Positions 42,796 through 50,767 of a stretch of 53,507 nucleotides of DNA are shown in pieces (positions within the stretch are counted from its first letter, which is position 1; each line of letters opens with the position of its first letter). The notes beneath the pieces were generated by a model. The model was not told where the DNA came from, searched no databases, and was given only the letters and a program-made list of their open reading frames with translations. The DNA is from Dehalococcoidia bacterium. GTDB taxonomy: Bacteria; Chloroflexota; Dehalococcoidia; Tepidiformales; Tepidiformaceae. The stretch is from assembly GCA_003104995.1 (NCBI GenBank), contig PQAO01000014.1:43950-97456 (forward strand). The letters run 5' to 3'. The translations under genes and the position numbers were made by a program.

Positions 42796-43560
42796 CATCC
42801 GAGGCGCGCCAGGGATGGCGCGCTGCAGCGTTGGCGCCGCCACGGTCGTTGGCCGCGAGCCAGATGAACGTTCGACCCCGGGGCGGATACGGCGTTCGAG
42901 GGAAGATCATCCGAGGCGCGCCGGTGATGGCGCGCTGCAGCGTTGGCGCTGCCACGGTCGCTGGCCGTGAGCCACACGAACGTTCGACCCCGGGGCGGTT
43001 GGGGCGTTCGAGGGAAGCTCATCCGAGGCGCGCCACTGATGGCGCGCTGCAGCGTTGGCGCCGCCACGGTCGCTGGCCGCGAGCCACAAGAACGTTCGAC
43101 CCCGGGGGGATGCGGACGTTCGCGGGAAGCTCATCCGAGGCGCGCCGGTGATGGCGCGCTGCGGCGTTGGCGCCACCACGGCCGCTGGCCGCGAGCCACA
43201 AGAACGTTCGACCCCGGGGGGATGCGGACGTTCGAGGGAAGCTCATCCGAGGCGCGCCAGGGATGGCGCGCTGCGGTGTTGACGGCGCCACGGTCGCTGG
43301 CCGCGAGCCACATGAACGTTCGACCCCGGGGCGGTTGGGGCGTTCGAGGGAAGCTCATCCGAGGCGCGCCAGGGATGGCGCGCTGCAGCGTTGGCGGCGC
43401 CACGGTCGCTGGCCGCGAGCCACATGAACGTTCGACCCCGGGGGGTGCGGCGTTCGAGGGATGGCCATCCCAGCGCGCCATCACCGGCGCGCCTCGGATT
43501 CCCGTTACGGTCGTTGGCCGCGAGCCACATGAACGTTCGACCCCCGGGGCGGTCACGCCC
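42796..43560. repeat. 112-bp tandem repeat array A (six units plus a rearranged seventh)
   Basis: Units starting with CATCCGAGGCGCGCC begin at 42796, 42908, 43020, 43132, 43244 and 43356, exactly 112 bp apart. Each has a hairpin core (for example GCGCGCCA-GGGA-TGGCGCGC) with a variable loop, a conserved GGCCGCGAGCCACATGAACG segment and a GACCCCGGGG stretch. A further copy from about 43464 keeps the flank but has its core inverted. The period is not divisible by three, so the overlapping open frames are artefacts. It lies between nhaA and the large surface-protein gene. Confidence 0.93.
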
Positions 43561-43580
43561 CGGAGTTCCGCCGTACGCAG

Positions 43581-43608
43581 AAAGGCCCCGGATTTCTCCG
43601 GGGCCCTT
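43581..43608 (-). terminator. Intrinsic terminator of the 1817-aa surface protein gene
   Basis: Stem GGCCCCGG (43584-43591) with CCGGGGCC (43598-43605), loop of six, and a T-run on the minus strand (complement of AAAG at 43581-43584). It lies just downstream of the minus-strand stop codon at 43637. Confidence 0.75.
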
Positions 43609-43636
43609 CGGGTGGGTGATGCGTTACCGCGCGGTG

Positions 43637-46600
43637 TTAGCGGCGGCTGGATTTCCGGCCGATGGCCAGGATGGTGCTGCCGAGGCTGAGGGCCAGCAGG
43701 CCAACCAGCGCCATCAGCATGTTCACTCCACCGGCGCCGCCGCCCATGAGGCCGTTACCGGCGCTCGGAGCGAGAGGGGTCTGGCCGGGGCCGGGCGTCT
43801 TTTCGCCCGAGACAATGTCTTCCGTCGGCTTCTCCGTCGGCTCCTCGGTCGGAGTCGCCGTCGGGTCGGTCGGCTTTTCCGGCGTGGCCGTCGCCGTGGG
43901 CGTCGGCTTCTCGGGCGTCGGGGTCTCCGGCGTCGGGGTGGGGGTCGTGGTTGTCGGCGTGCAGTTGATGCAGACCTCGATCTTCACGTTCGTGAAGTTC
44001 AGGACCGACGTCTGCCCGGCCGTCGCCGGTGCAGTCACCTGGACCGGGTTGATGGCGGACCAGCCGCTCTTCACGGTCTCGGTGACGGTGTAGGAGCAGC
44101 CGACTGCCGGCGGCAGGTCCGTGAAGGTGGCCTTGCCGTTGGCGGCGGTTGCCTGGGACAGCGGGCCGACGCCGCAGCCGCTGAGGGTGAAGTTCCAGCC
44201 GTTACCGGGGGCTCCGGAAGGCGTCGCGAGCGAAATCTCGGTCTTATTGACCTCGATGTTCACCCGCGGCTGGTTGTAGAAGTTCACGACGACGGTCTGG
44301 TCGAGGGCCACGACCACACCCGTCCGGCAGACGCCGGCCTGGTTGGTCGCGTTGTACTTCGAACCAACAACCGCCCAGTTCGTCTTCGCCGTCTCGCAGA
44401 CGGTGTAGGTGCCGTCCGGGATGCCGAGGAAGAACGCGCCGGTACCGAGGACAGTGTCTTCGGAGGCGTTGAAGCCGGTCGCAGCACCGGCGGTACCGGT
44501 GATGCTGATGGTCCAGCCGCCAAGCTCAGTCGTCCCGGTGAAGTTTGCAGCCGGGTCGCTGTACTTGAAGACCTGGAGGTTCGCCGCCGAGAGGACAGTG
44601 CCACAGCCCTGGTTGCCGAAAGCAACGTAGGTGGTGGCGCCCTTCTGGACGGTCACGTTGAGGTCGTTCGCGCCGATGATGGGCGCCCCGTTCACGTCCG
44701 TCGCCGACGGCAGCGAGCTGCTCGTCAGGCCGCGCGTCTGGTAGTCAGACGACGTGGTGCCAGACTCGCACTGCCCGCGGCCCTGGAGCTCGGCCAGCGT
44801 GTAGCTGCCCGCGGGGACGTTGGTCAGAGTGGTGCTGGCGGTGCCAGTCGCGTTCGTGGTACCCGTGGTCTGGAGCGCCACTGGCGCGCCAGGCAGCGTC
44901 CCGTTGAAGTTCCACGTCTGCGTGGTGGCAGGCGGCACGTTCTCGTACTTGACGACGACAACGGTACCCACCGGCCGGTTGCAGAACAGGAAGTCCGGTT
45001 TCAGCGTCTCGGCCTGGACGAGGGCGCCCGCGTCGCTGGTGAAGCTTGGCTCCTGCGCACCGCGGCACAGCTCGGTCTTGGTCACGTCCTCCCAGCCAGC
45101 CGGCGGGGTCTCAGTGACGGTGCCGTTCCAGTCGTAGGGGACCGTGCACACGATGTACACGTGGTCGCTGGAAGCGTTCAGGACTGCCTTGCAGACCGGG
45201 TCGATCGACGGATTGGTGAACGTGAACGTCGGGATGTCACCCTCGCCCCAGCTCTCGGCACCGATGAACCGCTTCTCGATAACGATTTCCTTGTCGGCCT
45301 TCACGTTGTAGGCGATGCACCAGACGTCACCCGTCGGCAGTCCGCCCGAGAAGTCCAGCCATTCCCAGTTGTCCTGGTTCTGGTGGTCCCGGTAGCACTT
45401 GATCGAGGCGAAGCCGTAGCCGGTCTTGTACTCCTCTTCCACTCGCAGCGTGTCCGCCTTAAGCGCAAGCGCCAGCTGGCTTCCGGTCAGTGTGTACGTG
45501 GTTTCGGTTGTCCCCGCGGTGTGCGGGATGGTCGCCAGGGTCGACGCGCCGTTCTTGGACTTCAGGAAGAAGTTCCAGTCGCCGGTCTCTTCCGGGTATG
45601 TGACCTGATCGCTGCCCCAGATGTGGCAGTTCGTTTCGTTGTTGCCATCGTTGTTCGGGGTCACCGGGTCGTTGCTACCGCTGGGGGCGGCCGTCTGGTT
45701 CAGCTGTGCGCCGAGCCCGCCAGTCGCCGACATCGAGAGCTTGCCGACATCGTTGGGGGAGGCAGTGCCACCCTGGTTCGCGGCAACGTCGCCGAGGCTG
45801 TTGCAGACGTACTTGCGGAACTTGACATCGACTTTCTTCGGAAGGGTCTTGTTCCGGAACACAACCTTATTCACATCGCCCGGGACGTTTGCCGTCTCCT
45901 TCATGGAGCCGAAGCCGTATACCGAGTTCTGGGGGAACAGTGGGTCGTCGCCGTTCCAGTTCGCGGGGCGTGCCGGAGAGTTCCACTCGAAGACGGTTAC
46001 GGTCCCGGTCGAAACCTCCACCTTCTTGCAGACCTCGACCCCGAGGGTCCCATCGGTAAGGTCGCTGGCAGGTTCGTTCGCGGTGATCGCCACGTCCTTC
46101 CCGCCCGCCGTGAACTTGAACTCGCCGCCCATGGTGATCCCGTCGCCGTTGCCCACGACAACCTTGCAGATCTCAAGGTCGCGGGTCGACTTCTCATTGT
46201 AGATGCAGATCAGGTCGCCACCTGGCGCAATGTCGGTGGTGTCAAGCGTTTCGCCTGCGTAGTTGGGGTCGGGGTTCGCCGGGCAGGCCAGCGTGTCCCA
46301 GTTACCCTTGGCGTAGCCGAGCAAGGTGTAACCCAGCTGCGGCGTCTCAACCGCCCGGTACACGCTCCCCTGCGGGAGGGTGAACAGGATGCCGTCGGCG
46401 TCCGTTTCGGTCAGGCCGCTGAACGTGGCACCGGCCACATCAACGTTGTTCAACGTGATCTTGCCGCTAAAGCCGGTCGGGTCATCGACGACGTTGGTCA
46501 CGACCTTCTTGACCCGCAGCTGGGCATCGCACTTCGTGCGGTCGCCCTGGAGCGTGATCGTCGGGCCAACTGCGTTGATCGGGTCGGCGTCGCCGATCTG

Positions 46601-49090
46601 GATCGAAGCGGTGTTGTTGAACGGCTTGTCCTGGCACTCGCGAGCGACCGTGCCCGAAGGCTTCACCGTGAAGGTGATGGTCGACTGTACCGAGGCGCCG
46701 CCGGGCATCGTGCAACTCACCCCGCTCCCGGTCAGCGCGGTCTGGAAGTCGCCGGTCGCGTTGTTCGGAGTGCAGTCAGCACCGTTCGTGAAGCTCGGCC
46801 CGCTTGTCACGATGACGTTCGAGTCCTGGATCACGACGGTCTGGGTGGCGCCCGGGAGCGTCGCCGGGTTCGTCACCACGACCGTCCACGCGATGTCGTT
46901 GGGGTCGGTCACCGTCACGGGTTCGGTCCCGCCGTTGACCAGCTTCTTGGTGATGCTCGGCTGGCCACACTTGGATGCGTTGCCGGCGATCGTGTATTTC
47001 GTGGCTTCGGTGTTCCCCACCGGGCTCGGCGAGATCGGGTCGCCCGAGTCCGACGTGCCGCGCCAGACGCTGGCCGAGTTGTTGATGTACTGGGGAAGGC
47101 ACTGGGCCGTCGGGGCTTCCTTCTTCACCTTCACCACGAGCGTGGCGCCCGCAGTGACCGTGCACGAGGTGCCGCTGGCGAGGCTAGCGCCCGCTGACGC
47201 GGCGCAGCTGCCGCCGGAGACGCTGACCAGGGTCGCGTCGTCCTTCACGAACACGCCAACCGCATCGTTCGGGTTCGCGGAGTTGTTCACCTTCACGTCC
47301 CAGTAGGCATACCCGCCCGTGACGCCCTCAGAGGCCTTCTCCTTCGAGATGGTCGGATCGGTCACGCAACCCACGCCACCCGGGTGGCTCCAGGTGCCTT
47401 TGTCGTTCCCCAACGGGTTGCCGGTAGCGGAGGAACCATCGTACAAGTACGCGGTGTTCTCGCCGCTGCCTCCCTGGCAGGTGGTAAAGCCCTGCGGCAA
47501 CGGTGTGGTCAGGGTCAGGGTGGCGTTGCCGTTCCCGGCCACCGTGCACGTCCACGGGCCCGCACCGGGCGTGGGGGCAACCGAGCAGCCGGAAGACCCG
47601 GTCAGCGTGGCCCCTGCATCCGCAACGGTGAAGGTCTTGGCGACGGCGTTGAGGTTGTTGATGGTAACGGTCCACGTGACCGTCCCGGCGACAGCGTCGA
47701 CGGTTCCGTCGCTCTTCTGGATCGACGGGTCACAGCCGCTGGCCTTCAACAGGTCCGTTGCGATCGAGCTGAAGCTTGTGGTGTAGCTACTGCCGCCGCC
47801 GATCTGGTTCATGACAGCCTGCGAGAACGCGTTGTTCGAGCCAGCGCCGAACATTCCGTCGAACGGCATCGTGCCGTCGGATGAGGCGATCCAGATGGCG
47901 TTGACGATGAACGAATTCGTGCGGGCGGTGTTCGCCGCGGTGATCGCATCGTTCGACGCATTCACCCAGCGCACCGGGTCGGACGTGCCAAGGCCGCTAT
48001 CCGGGACGTTCGGGCCGCCATCGGTGACGACGAACATGATGTGCTGGTCCGGGTCGCCCCCGTTGAGCACGTTGCCGGTGGTGATGCCGAGCGCGGTCGG
48101 CGTCGCGCCGCTGCCGCTCCCGGAGACCGCGGAGGTCACATTTGTGTCGAAGGTCGCGGCGTTGGTGTAACCGGTGCCAACGAGCCCCGCCGATGAGCCG
48201 GCGAAGGTGGTCAGCCGGTAGGAGCCGACTCCCCCAAGCTCGTAGGCGTTCTTGAACGCCAGGATCCCGGTCCGCATCTGGCCCATTTCAGTCGAATCGA
48301 CCGAGCCGGACTTGTCGACGACGAAGCTGAAGTTCGCCTCGGAGCAGACCTTAGGGTTCGGGTTTGCGTTCCCGGTGCCCGTGTTGAGCTGCTTGATGTA
48401 GTCGTTCAGGGAGCAGCCGCTGGAGTTGACCTGCTCGCCGCTGGCCGTCGCAAGACAGAGATCCTTGGTGTCGCTCACGCCGTCACCGTCGGTGTCTACC
48501 GGCGGCAGCGTGTAGTAGACGGCCACCTGGACGTTGTCGAAGTAGGCCTTCTGCGAGCCCCCACCCGCGGTTTTACCCGTGACGCGCACCTTGATGGCGT
48601 TTGCGCCAGCGACGTTCCAGCTCAGCCCCCAGGGGTCGCTCGACCCGCCTGAATCATCGCTGTCGCCTGGCGGGGTACCCTCGGTGTTGGTCTCGAACAG
48701 GCGATTCGAGGAGAAGCTGGTCCCGTTGTGGACCGCGACGTACACGCCATCCGTCTCGTTCTTGTCCTTTGTCGATTGCACCAGCTGAACTTTGATGCCG
48801 GTGATCGTGGCGCCGACTGGCACAGCGTAGTTGAAGTCCTTGTAGGTGACGCTTTCACCGTCGTCACACGAGACGTACCCGGTTCCGTAGGCGTTTCCGC
48901 CGCTGCTGCCGTCGCAGCTGTCGTTCTCGTGCGCGGTCGGGCTAACCAGCGTCCCCGAAGCCGCCGCGCTCGCGCTTTCACTTCGGTAGACGCTCATGCC
49001 CGCGAGCATGGCCACGAAAACGGCAAAGACGCCAAGCAGCAGCAAACTGCCCTGGCGCCTCTTTGATTTTCCGTATAAAGCTAGAGTCAT
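43637..49090 (-). CDS. Very large exported surface protein with von Willebrand A domain and C-terminal anchor
   Basis: 1817 residues. MTLALYGKSKRRQ is followed by a signal/membrane helix (LLLLGVFAVFVAMLAGMSVY). Residues about 45-190 are a beta-sandwich-like domain; DTDGDGVSDTKD near 200 is a Ca-binding type-3-like loop; residues about 240-450 are a vWA domain with the MIDAS FSFVVDKSGSVDSTEMG and FVVTDGGPN. A long row of beta-rich repeats follows (DUF11/CnaB/prealbumin-like: TWTVTINNLNAVAKTFTVAD, TCTVAGNGNATLTL, LEICKVVVGN, VVVKYENVPP, GNGWNFTLSGCG). A Pro/Thr/Glu stalk leads to APSAGNG, a helix (ALVGLLALSLGSTILAIG) and RKSSRR. It resembles tip or adhesion proteins of Gram-positive surfaces. 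GGAGAG precedes the ATG. It terminates at 43581-43608. Confidence 0.88.
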   Translation of the reverse strand: MTLALYGKSKRRQGSLLLLGVFAVFVAMLAGMSVYRSESASAAASGTLVSPTAHENDSCDGSSGGNAYGTGYVSCDDGESVTYKDFNYAVPVGATITGIKVQLVQSTKDKNETDGVYVAVHNGTSFSSNRLFETNTEGTPPGDSDDSGGSSDPWGLSWNVAGANAIKVRVTGKTAGGGSQKAYFDNVQVAVYYTLPPVDTDGDGVSDTKDLCLATASGEQVNSSGCSLNDYIKQLNTGTGNANPNPKVCSEANFSFVVDKSGSVDSTEMGQMRTGILAFKNAYELGGVGSYRLTTFAGSSAGLVGTGYTNAATFDTNVTSAVSGSGSGATPTALGITTGNVLNGGDPDQHIMFVVTDGGPNVPDSGLGTSDPVRWVNASNDAITAANTARTNSFIVNAIWIASSDGTMPFDGMFGAGSNNAFSQAVMNQIGGGSSYTTSFSSIATDLLKASGCDPSIQKSDGTVDAVAGTVTWTVTINNLNAVAKTFTVADAGATLTGSSGCSVAPTPGAGPWTCTVAGNGNATLTLTTPLPQGFTTCQGGSGENTAYLYDGSSATGNPLGNDKGTWSHPGGVGCVTDPTISKEKASEGVTGGYAYWDVKVNNSANPNDAVGVFVKDDATLVSVSGGSCAASAGASLASGTSCTVTAGATLVVKVKKEAPTAQCLPQYINNSASVWRGTSDSGDPISPSPVGNTEATKYTIAGNASKCGQPSITKKLVNGGTEPVTVTDPNDIAWTVVVTNPATLPGATQTVVIQDSNVIVTSGPSFTNGADCTPNNATGDFQTALTGSGVSCTMPGGASVQSTITFTVKPSGTVARECQDKPFNNTASIQIGDADPINAVGPTITLQGDRTKCDAQLRVKKVVTNVVDDPTGFSGKITLNNVDVAGATFSGLTETDADGILFTLPQGSVYRAVETPQLGYTLLGYAKGNWDTLACPANPDPNYAGETLDTTDIAPGGDLICIYNEKSTRDLEICKVVVGNGDGITMGGEFKFTAGGKDVAITANEPASDLTDGTLGVEVCKKVEVSTGTVTVFEWNSPARPANWNGDDPLFPQNSVYGFGSMKETANVPGDVNKVVFRNKTLPKKVDVKFRKYVCNSLGDVAANQGGTASPNDVGKLSMSATGGLGAQLNQTAAPSGSNDPVTPNNDGNNETNCHIWGSDQVTYPEETGDWNFFLKSKNGASTLATIPHTAGTTETTYTLTGSQLALALKADTLRVEEEYKTGYGFASIKCYRDHQNQDNWEWLDFSGGLPTGDVWCIAYNVKADKEIVIEKRFIGAESWGEGDIPTFTFTNPSIDPVCKAVLNASSDHVYIVCTVPYDWNGTVTETPPAGWEDVTKTELCRGAQEPSFTSDAGALVQAETLKPDFLFCNRPVGTVVVVKYENVPPATTQTWNFNGTLPGAPVALQTTGTTNATGTASTTLTNVPAGSYTLAELQGRGQCESGTTSSDYQTRGLTSSSLPSATDVNGAPIIGANDLNVTVQKGATTYVAFGNQGCGTVLSAANLQVFKYSDPAANFTGTTELGGWTISITGTAGAATGFNASEDTVLGTGAFFLGIPDGTYTVCETAKTNWAVVGSKYNATNQAGVCRTGVVVALDQTVVVNFYNQPRVNIEVNKTEISLATPSGAPGNGWNFTLSGCGVGPLSQATAANGKATFTDLPPAVGCSYTVTETVKSGWSAINPVQVTAPATAGQTSVLNFTNVKIEVCINCTPTTTTPTPTPETPTPEKPTPTATATPEKPTDPTATPTEEPTEKPTEDIVSGEKTPGPGQTPLAPSAGNGLMGGGAGGVNMLMALVGLLALSLGSTILAIGRKSSRR

Positions 49091-49455
49091 ATTCTCTCCG
49101 TCCTAACTGTGCCGGCTGTCCCTTGCCGGCGGTGTGGATGAGCTTCGCGTGTCCTCCCCGAGCTCGATCCCCGCAGCGTTTCTCTCTGTTTCCTCGTGTC
49201 CGGCCTCCTGCTTTCTCTTGCGGTCCGGACTGTGGGACCGCCCCATTTGGTTCTGTCTTCCGGCTGTCCGCCCGGCGTCCACCGGGCGTCAACAGCACGT
49301 TCACCGTGGCCCCCAAAGAGGAGACACCCAGTGAACAGCAAGGGAAGGATAGGGGAAAGCCCTTATTTATGACAGTAGGAAGCGCGTTAGAAGGGCCGAA
49401 ACGTAACGGACACGCGTACGCGCTCCCCCGCAGTGTGAAGTGCGTCACACACCAC
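49091..49455. other. Long leader upstream of the vWA surface protein gene
   Basis: About 365 bases with no gene on either strand. Read on the minus strand it can fold strongly: GCGGTCC/GGACCGC arms at 49220-49226 and 49235-49241, and CGCCCGG/CCGGGCG arms near 49269-49288. Upstream of that (49350-49375) it is AT-rich with TAAATAAG-like hexamers, a possible promoter. AGGACGGA next to the start codon and a CACAGTCCG 9-mer also occur in the leader of the paralogue at 50.8 kb. No known riboswitch class recognised. Confidence 0.45.
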
Positions 49456-49530
49456 CTCCGAACCGCGCCCGGCAGGAAGCGGCGCTCGACTCCTACCACG
49501 GTCGGTCCGCGGCAGCCCACCCGCACCGCA

Positions 49531-49866
49531 GCACGCTGCCGCGCGTCACCCCGCGCACGCCACAGTGCCGCTCCCTGCCAGTCGCGGTTCGGACACTGGC
49601 CAGCCCGCACAGGTCGTTGCACGCTGCCGCGCGTCACCCCGCGCACGCCACAGTGCCGCTCCCTGCCCGTCGCGGTTCGGACACTCGCCAGCCCGCAAGG
49701 TCGTCGCACGCTGCCGCGCGCCACCCCGCGCACGCCACGGTGCCGCTCCCTGCCCGTCGCGGTTCGGACACTCGCCAGCCCGCACAGGTCGTCGCACGCT
49801 GCCGCGCGTCAACCCGCGCACGCCACTGAGCCGCTCCCTGCCTGTCGCGGTTCGGATAGACTGCTC
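49531..49866. repeat. 88-bp repeat array B, left of the transposase
   Basis: Units starting GCACGCTGCCGCGCG begin at 49531, 49619, 49706 and 49794 (periods 88, 87 and 88). Each contains GCCACAGTGCCGCTCCCTGC and TCGCGGTTCGGACACT(G/C)GCC, with GCGCG/CGCGC and GCCAGT/ACTGGC arms able to pair. The preceding segment (about 49456-49530, beginning CGAACCGCGCCCGGCAGGAA) is directly repeated at about 50350-50422, so it flanks the transposase on both sides. Confidence 0.9.
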
Positions 49867-49868
49867 GC

Positions 49869-50348
49869 GTGCGGGAACCGTTGGCCTACTTCCTCACCTG
49901 GCGCACCTTCGGCACCTGGCTCCACGGCGACGATCGCGGGTCGGTAGACCGCAAACACAAGACCTTTGGCAGTCCCCTCCTCTCGCCCGAACCGGCATTC
50001 GTGCAGCGCAACCGAAATCGCATGTCCGGGCCCGCCGTAGTCCTGAACCAGCGGCAGCGCCACCTCGTTGATGCAGCCATTCGCGAGCGCTGCCGCCACG
50101 CCGGCTGGGTTCTGCTGGCGCTGAACGTTCGAACGAACCACGTGCATGCGGTGGTCGCAGCGTCCGAGCCAGCCGAACAGGTCATGGTCTCGTTGAAGGC
50201 CTGGGCGACGCGGAGGTTGCGGGATGATGGCGTCGCGGCAGGGAAGATCTGGGCGCGGCATGGGAGCACTCGCTACATCTGGGACGAGGCTGGCCTGGAG
50301 AACACCTGCCTGTACGTCACTGATCTCCAGGACGACCCACCCGCCTGA
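49869..50348 (+). CDS. Y1 REP-associated transposase (RAYT, IS200-like)
   Basis: 159 residues from GTG at 49869. The HUH signature is in ALNVRTNHVHAVVAA (His91 and His93), preceded by the strand YFLTWRTFGTWLHGDDRGSV. The probable nucleophile is Tyr149 in TCLYVTDLQDDP; ARHGSTRYIWDEAGL is the usual WxxxYxxxW-like segment of the family. Such single-strand transposases process REP/BIME palindromes rather than their own insertion ends. Both flanks here carry the same 88-bp hairpin-containing repeats, as expected for a RAYT with its substrate repeats. Confidence 0.85.
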   Translation: MREPLAYFLTWRTFGTWLHGDDRGSVDRKHKTFGSPLLSPEPAFVQRNRNRMSGPAVVLNQRQRHLVDAAIRERCRHAGWVLLALNVRTNHVHAVVAASEPAEQVMVSLKAWATRRLRDDGVAAGKIWARHGSTRYIWDEAGLENTCLYVTDLQDDPPA

Positions 50349-50349
50349 C

Positions 50350-50665
50350 CCGAACCGCGCCCGGCAGGAAGCGGCGCTCGACTCCTACCACGGTCGGCCC
50401 GCGGCAGCCCACCCGCACCGCAACACGCTGCCGCGCGTCACCCCGCGCACGCCACAGTGCCGCTCCCTGCCAGTCGCGGTTCGGACACTGGCCAGCCCAC
50501 CCGCACCGCAGCACGCTGCCGCGCGTCACCCCGCGCACGCCACAGTGCCGCTCCCTGCCAGTCGCGGTTCGGACACTGGCCAGCCCGCACAGGTCGTCGC
50601 ACGCTGCCGCGCGTCACCCCGCGCACGCCACAGTGCCGCTCCCTGCCAGTCGCGGTTCGGACGGC
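50350..50665. repeat. 88-bp repeat array B, right of the transposase
   Basis: After a direct copy of the left flank segment (50350-50422), units start at about 50423, 50511 and 50599, exactly 88 bp apart, and end near 50665. Orientation matches the left array, so the transposase gene sits inside one interrupted array of direct repeats. Confidence 0.9.
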
Positions 50666-50697
50666 CAGCCCCCCGCGTCCCGATCGAGAGCCAACGA

Positions 50698-50730
50698 AAA
50701 AGGCCCCGGGTCGAGATTCCGGGGCCTTTT
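50698..50730 (-). terminator. Intrinsic (bidirectional) terminator of the 738-aa surface protein gene
   Basis: Perfect 12-bp stem AAAAGGCCCCGG (50698-50709) with CCGGGGCCTTTT (50719-50730) and a 9-base loop. T-runs exist on both strands. It lies 38 bases beyond the minus-strand stop codon at 50768. Confidence 0.85.
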
Positions 50731-50767
50731 CCTGGATACAGCCGCCAGGGACGGGCTGGCAGCAGCT

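Noticed and set aside
42704..43556. Series of roughly 90-codon open frames in the repeat array
   Set aside because: The 112-bp period shifts the frame each unit, and the products are only repeat translations.
42796..43560. CRISPR-like array
   Set aside because: The unit is 112 bp and nearly all of it is conserved between copies; there are no unique spacers of constant length and no cas genes.
43391..47197. A 1268-codon open frame on the plus strand
   Set aside because: It is the complement of the large surface-protein gene, with Arg/Val/Gly-rich composition and no domains. The minus-strand frame has a signal, vWA motif, repeats and anchor.
49091..49455. Cyclic-di-GMP or other known riboswitch in the surface-protein leader
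   Set aside because: Stems are present, but the conserved loop sequences of known classes were not found.
49063..49947. A 294-codon plus-strand frame upstream of the transposase
   Set aside because: Half of it consists of translated 88-bp repeats; there is no start signal and no domain.
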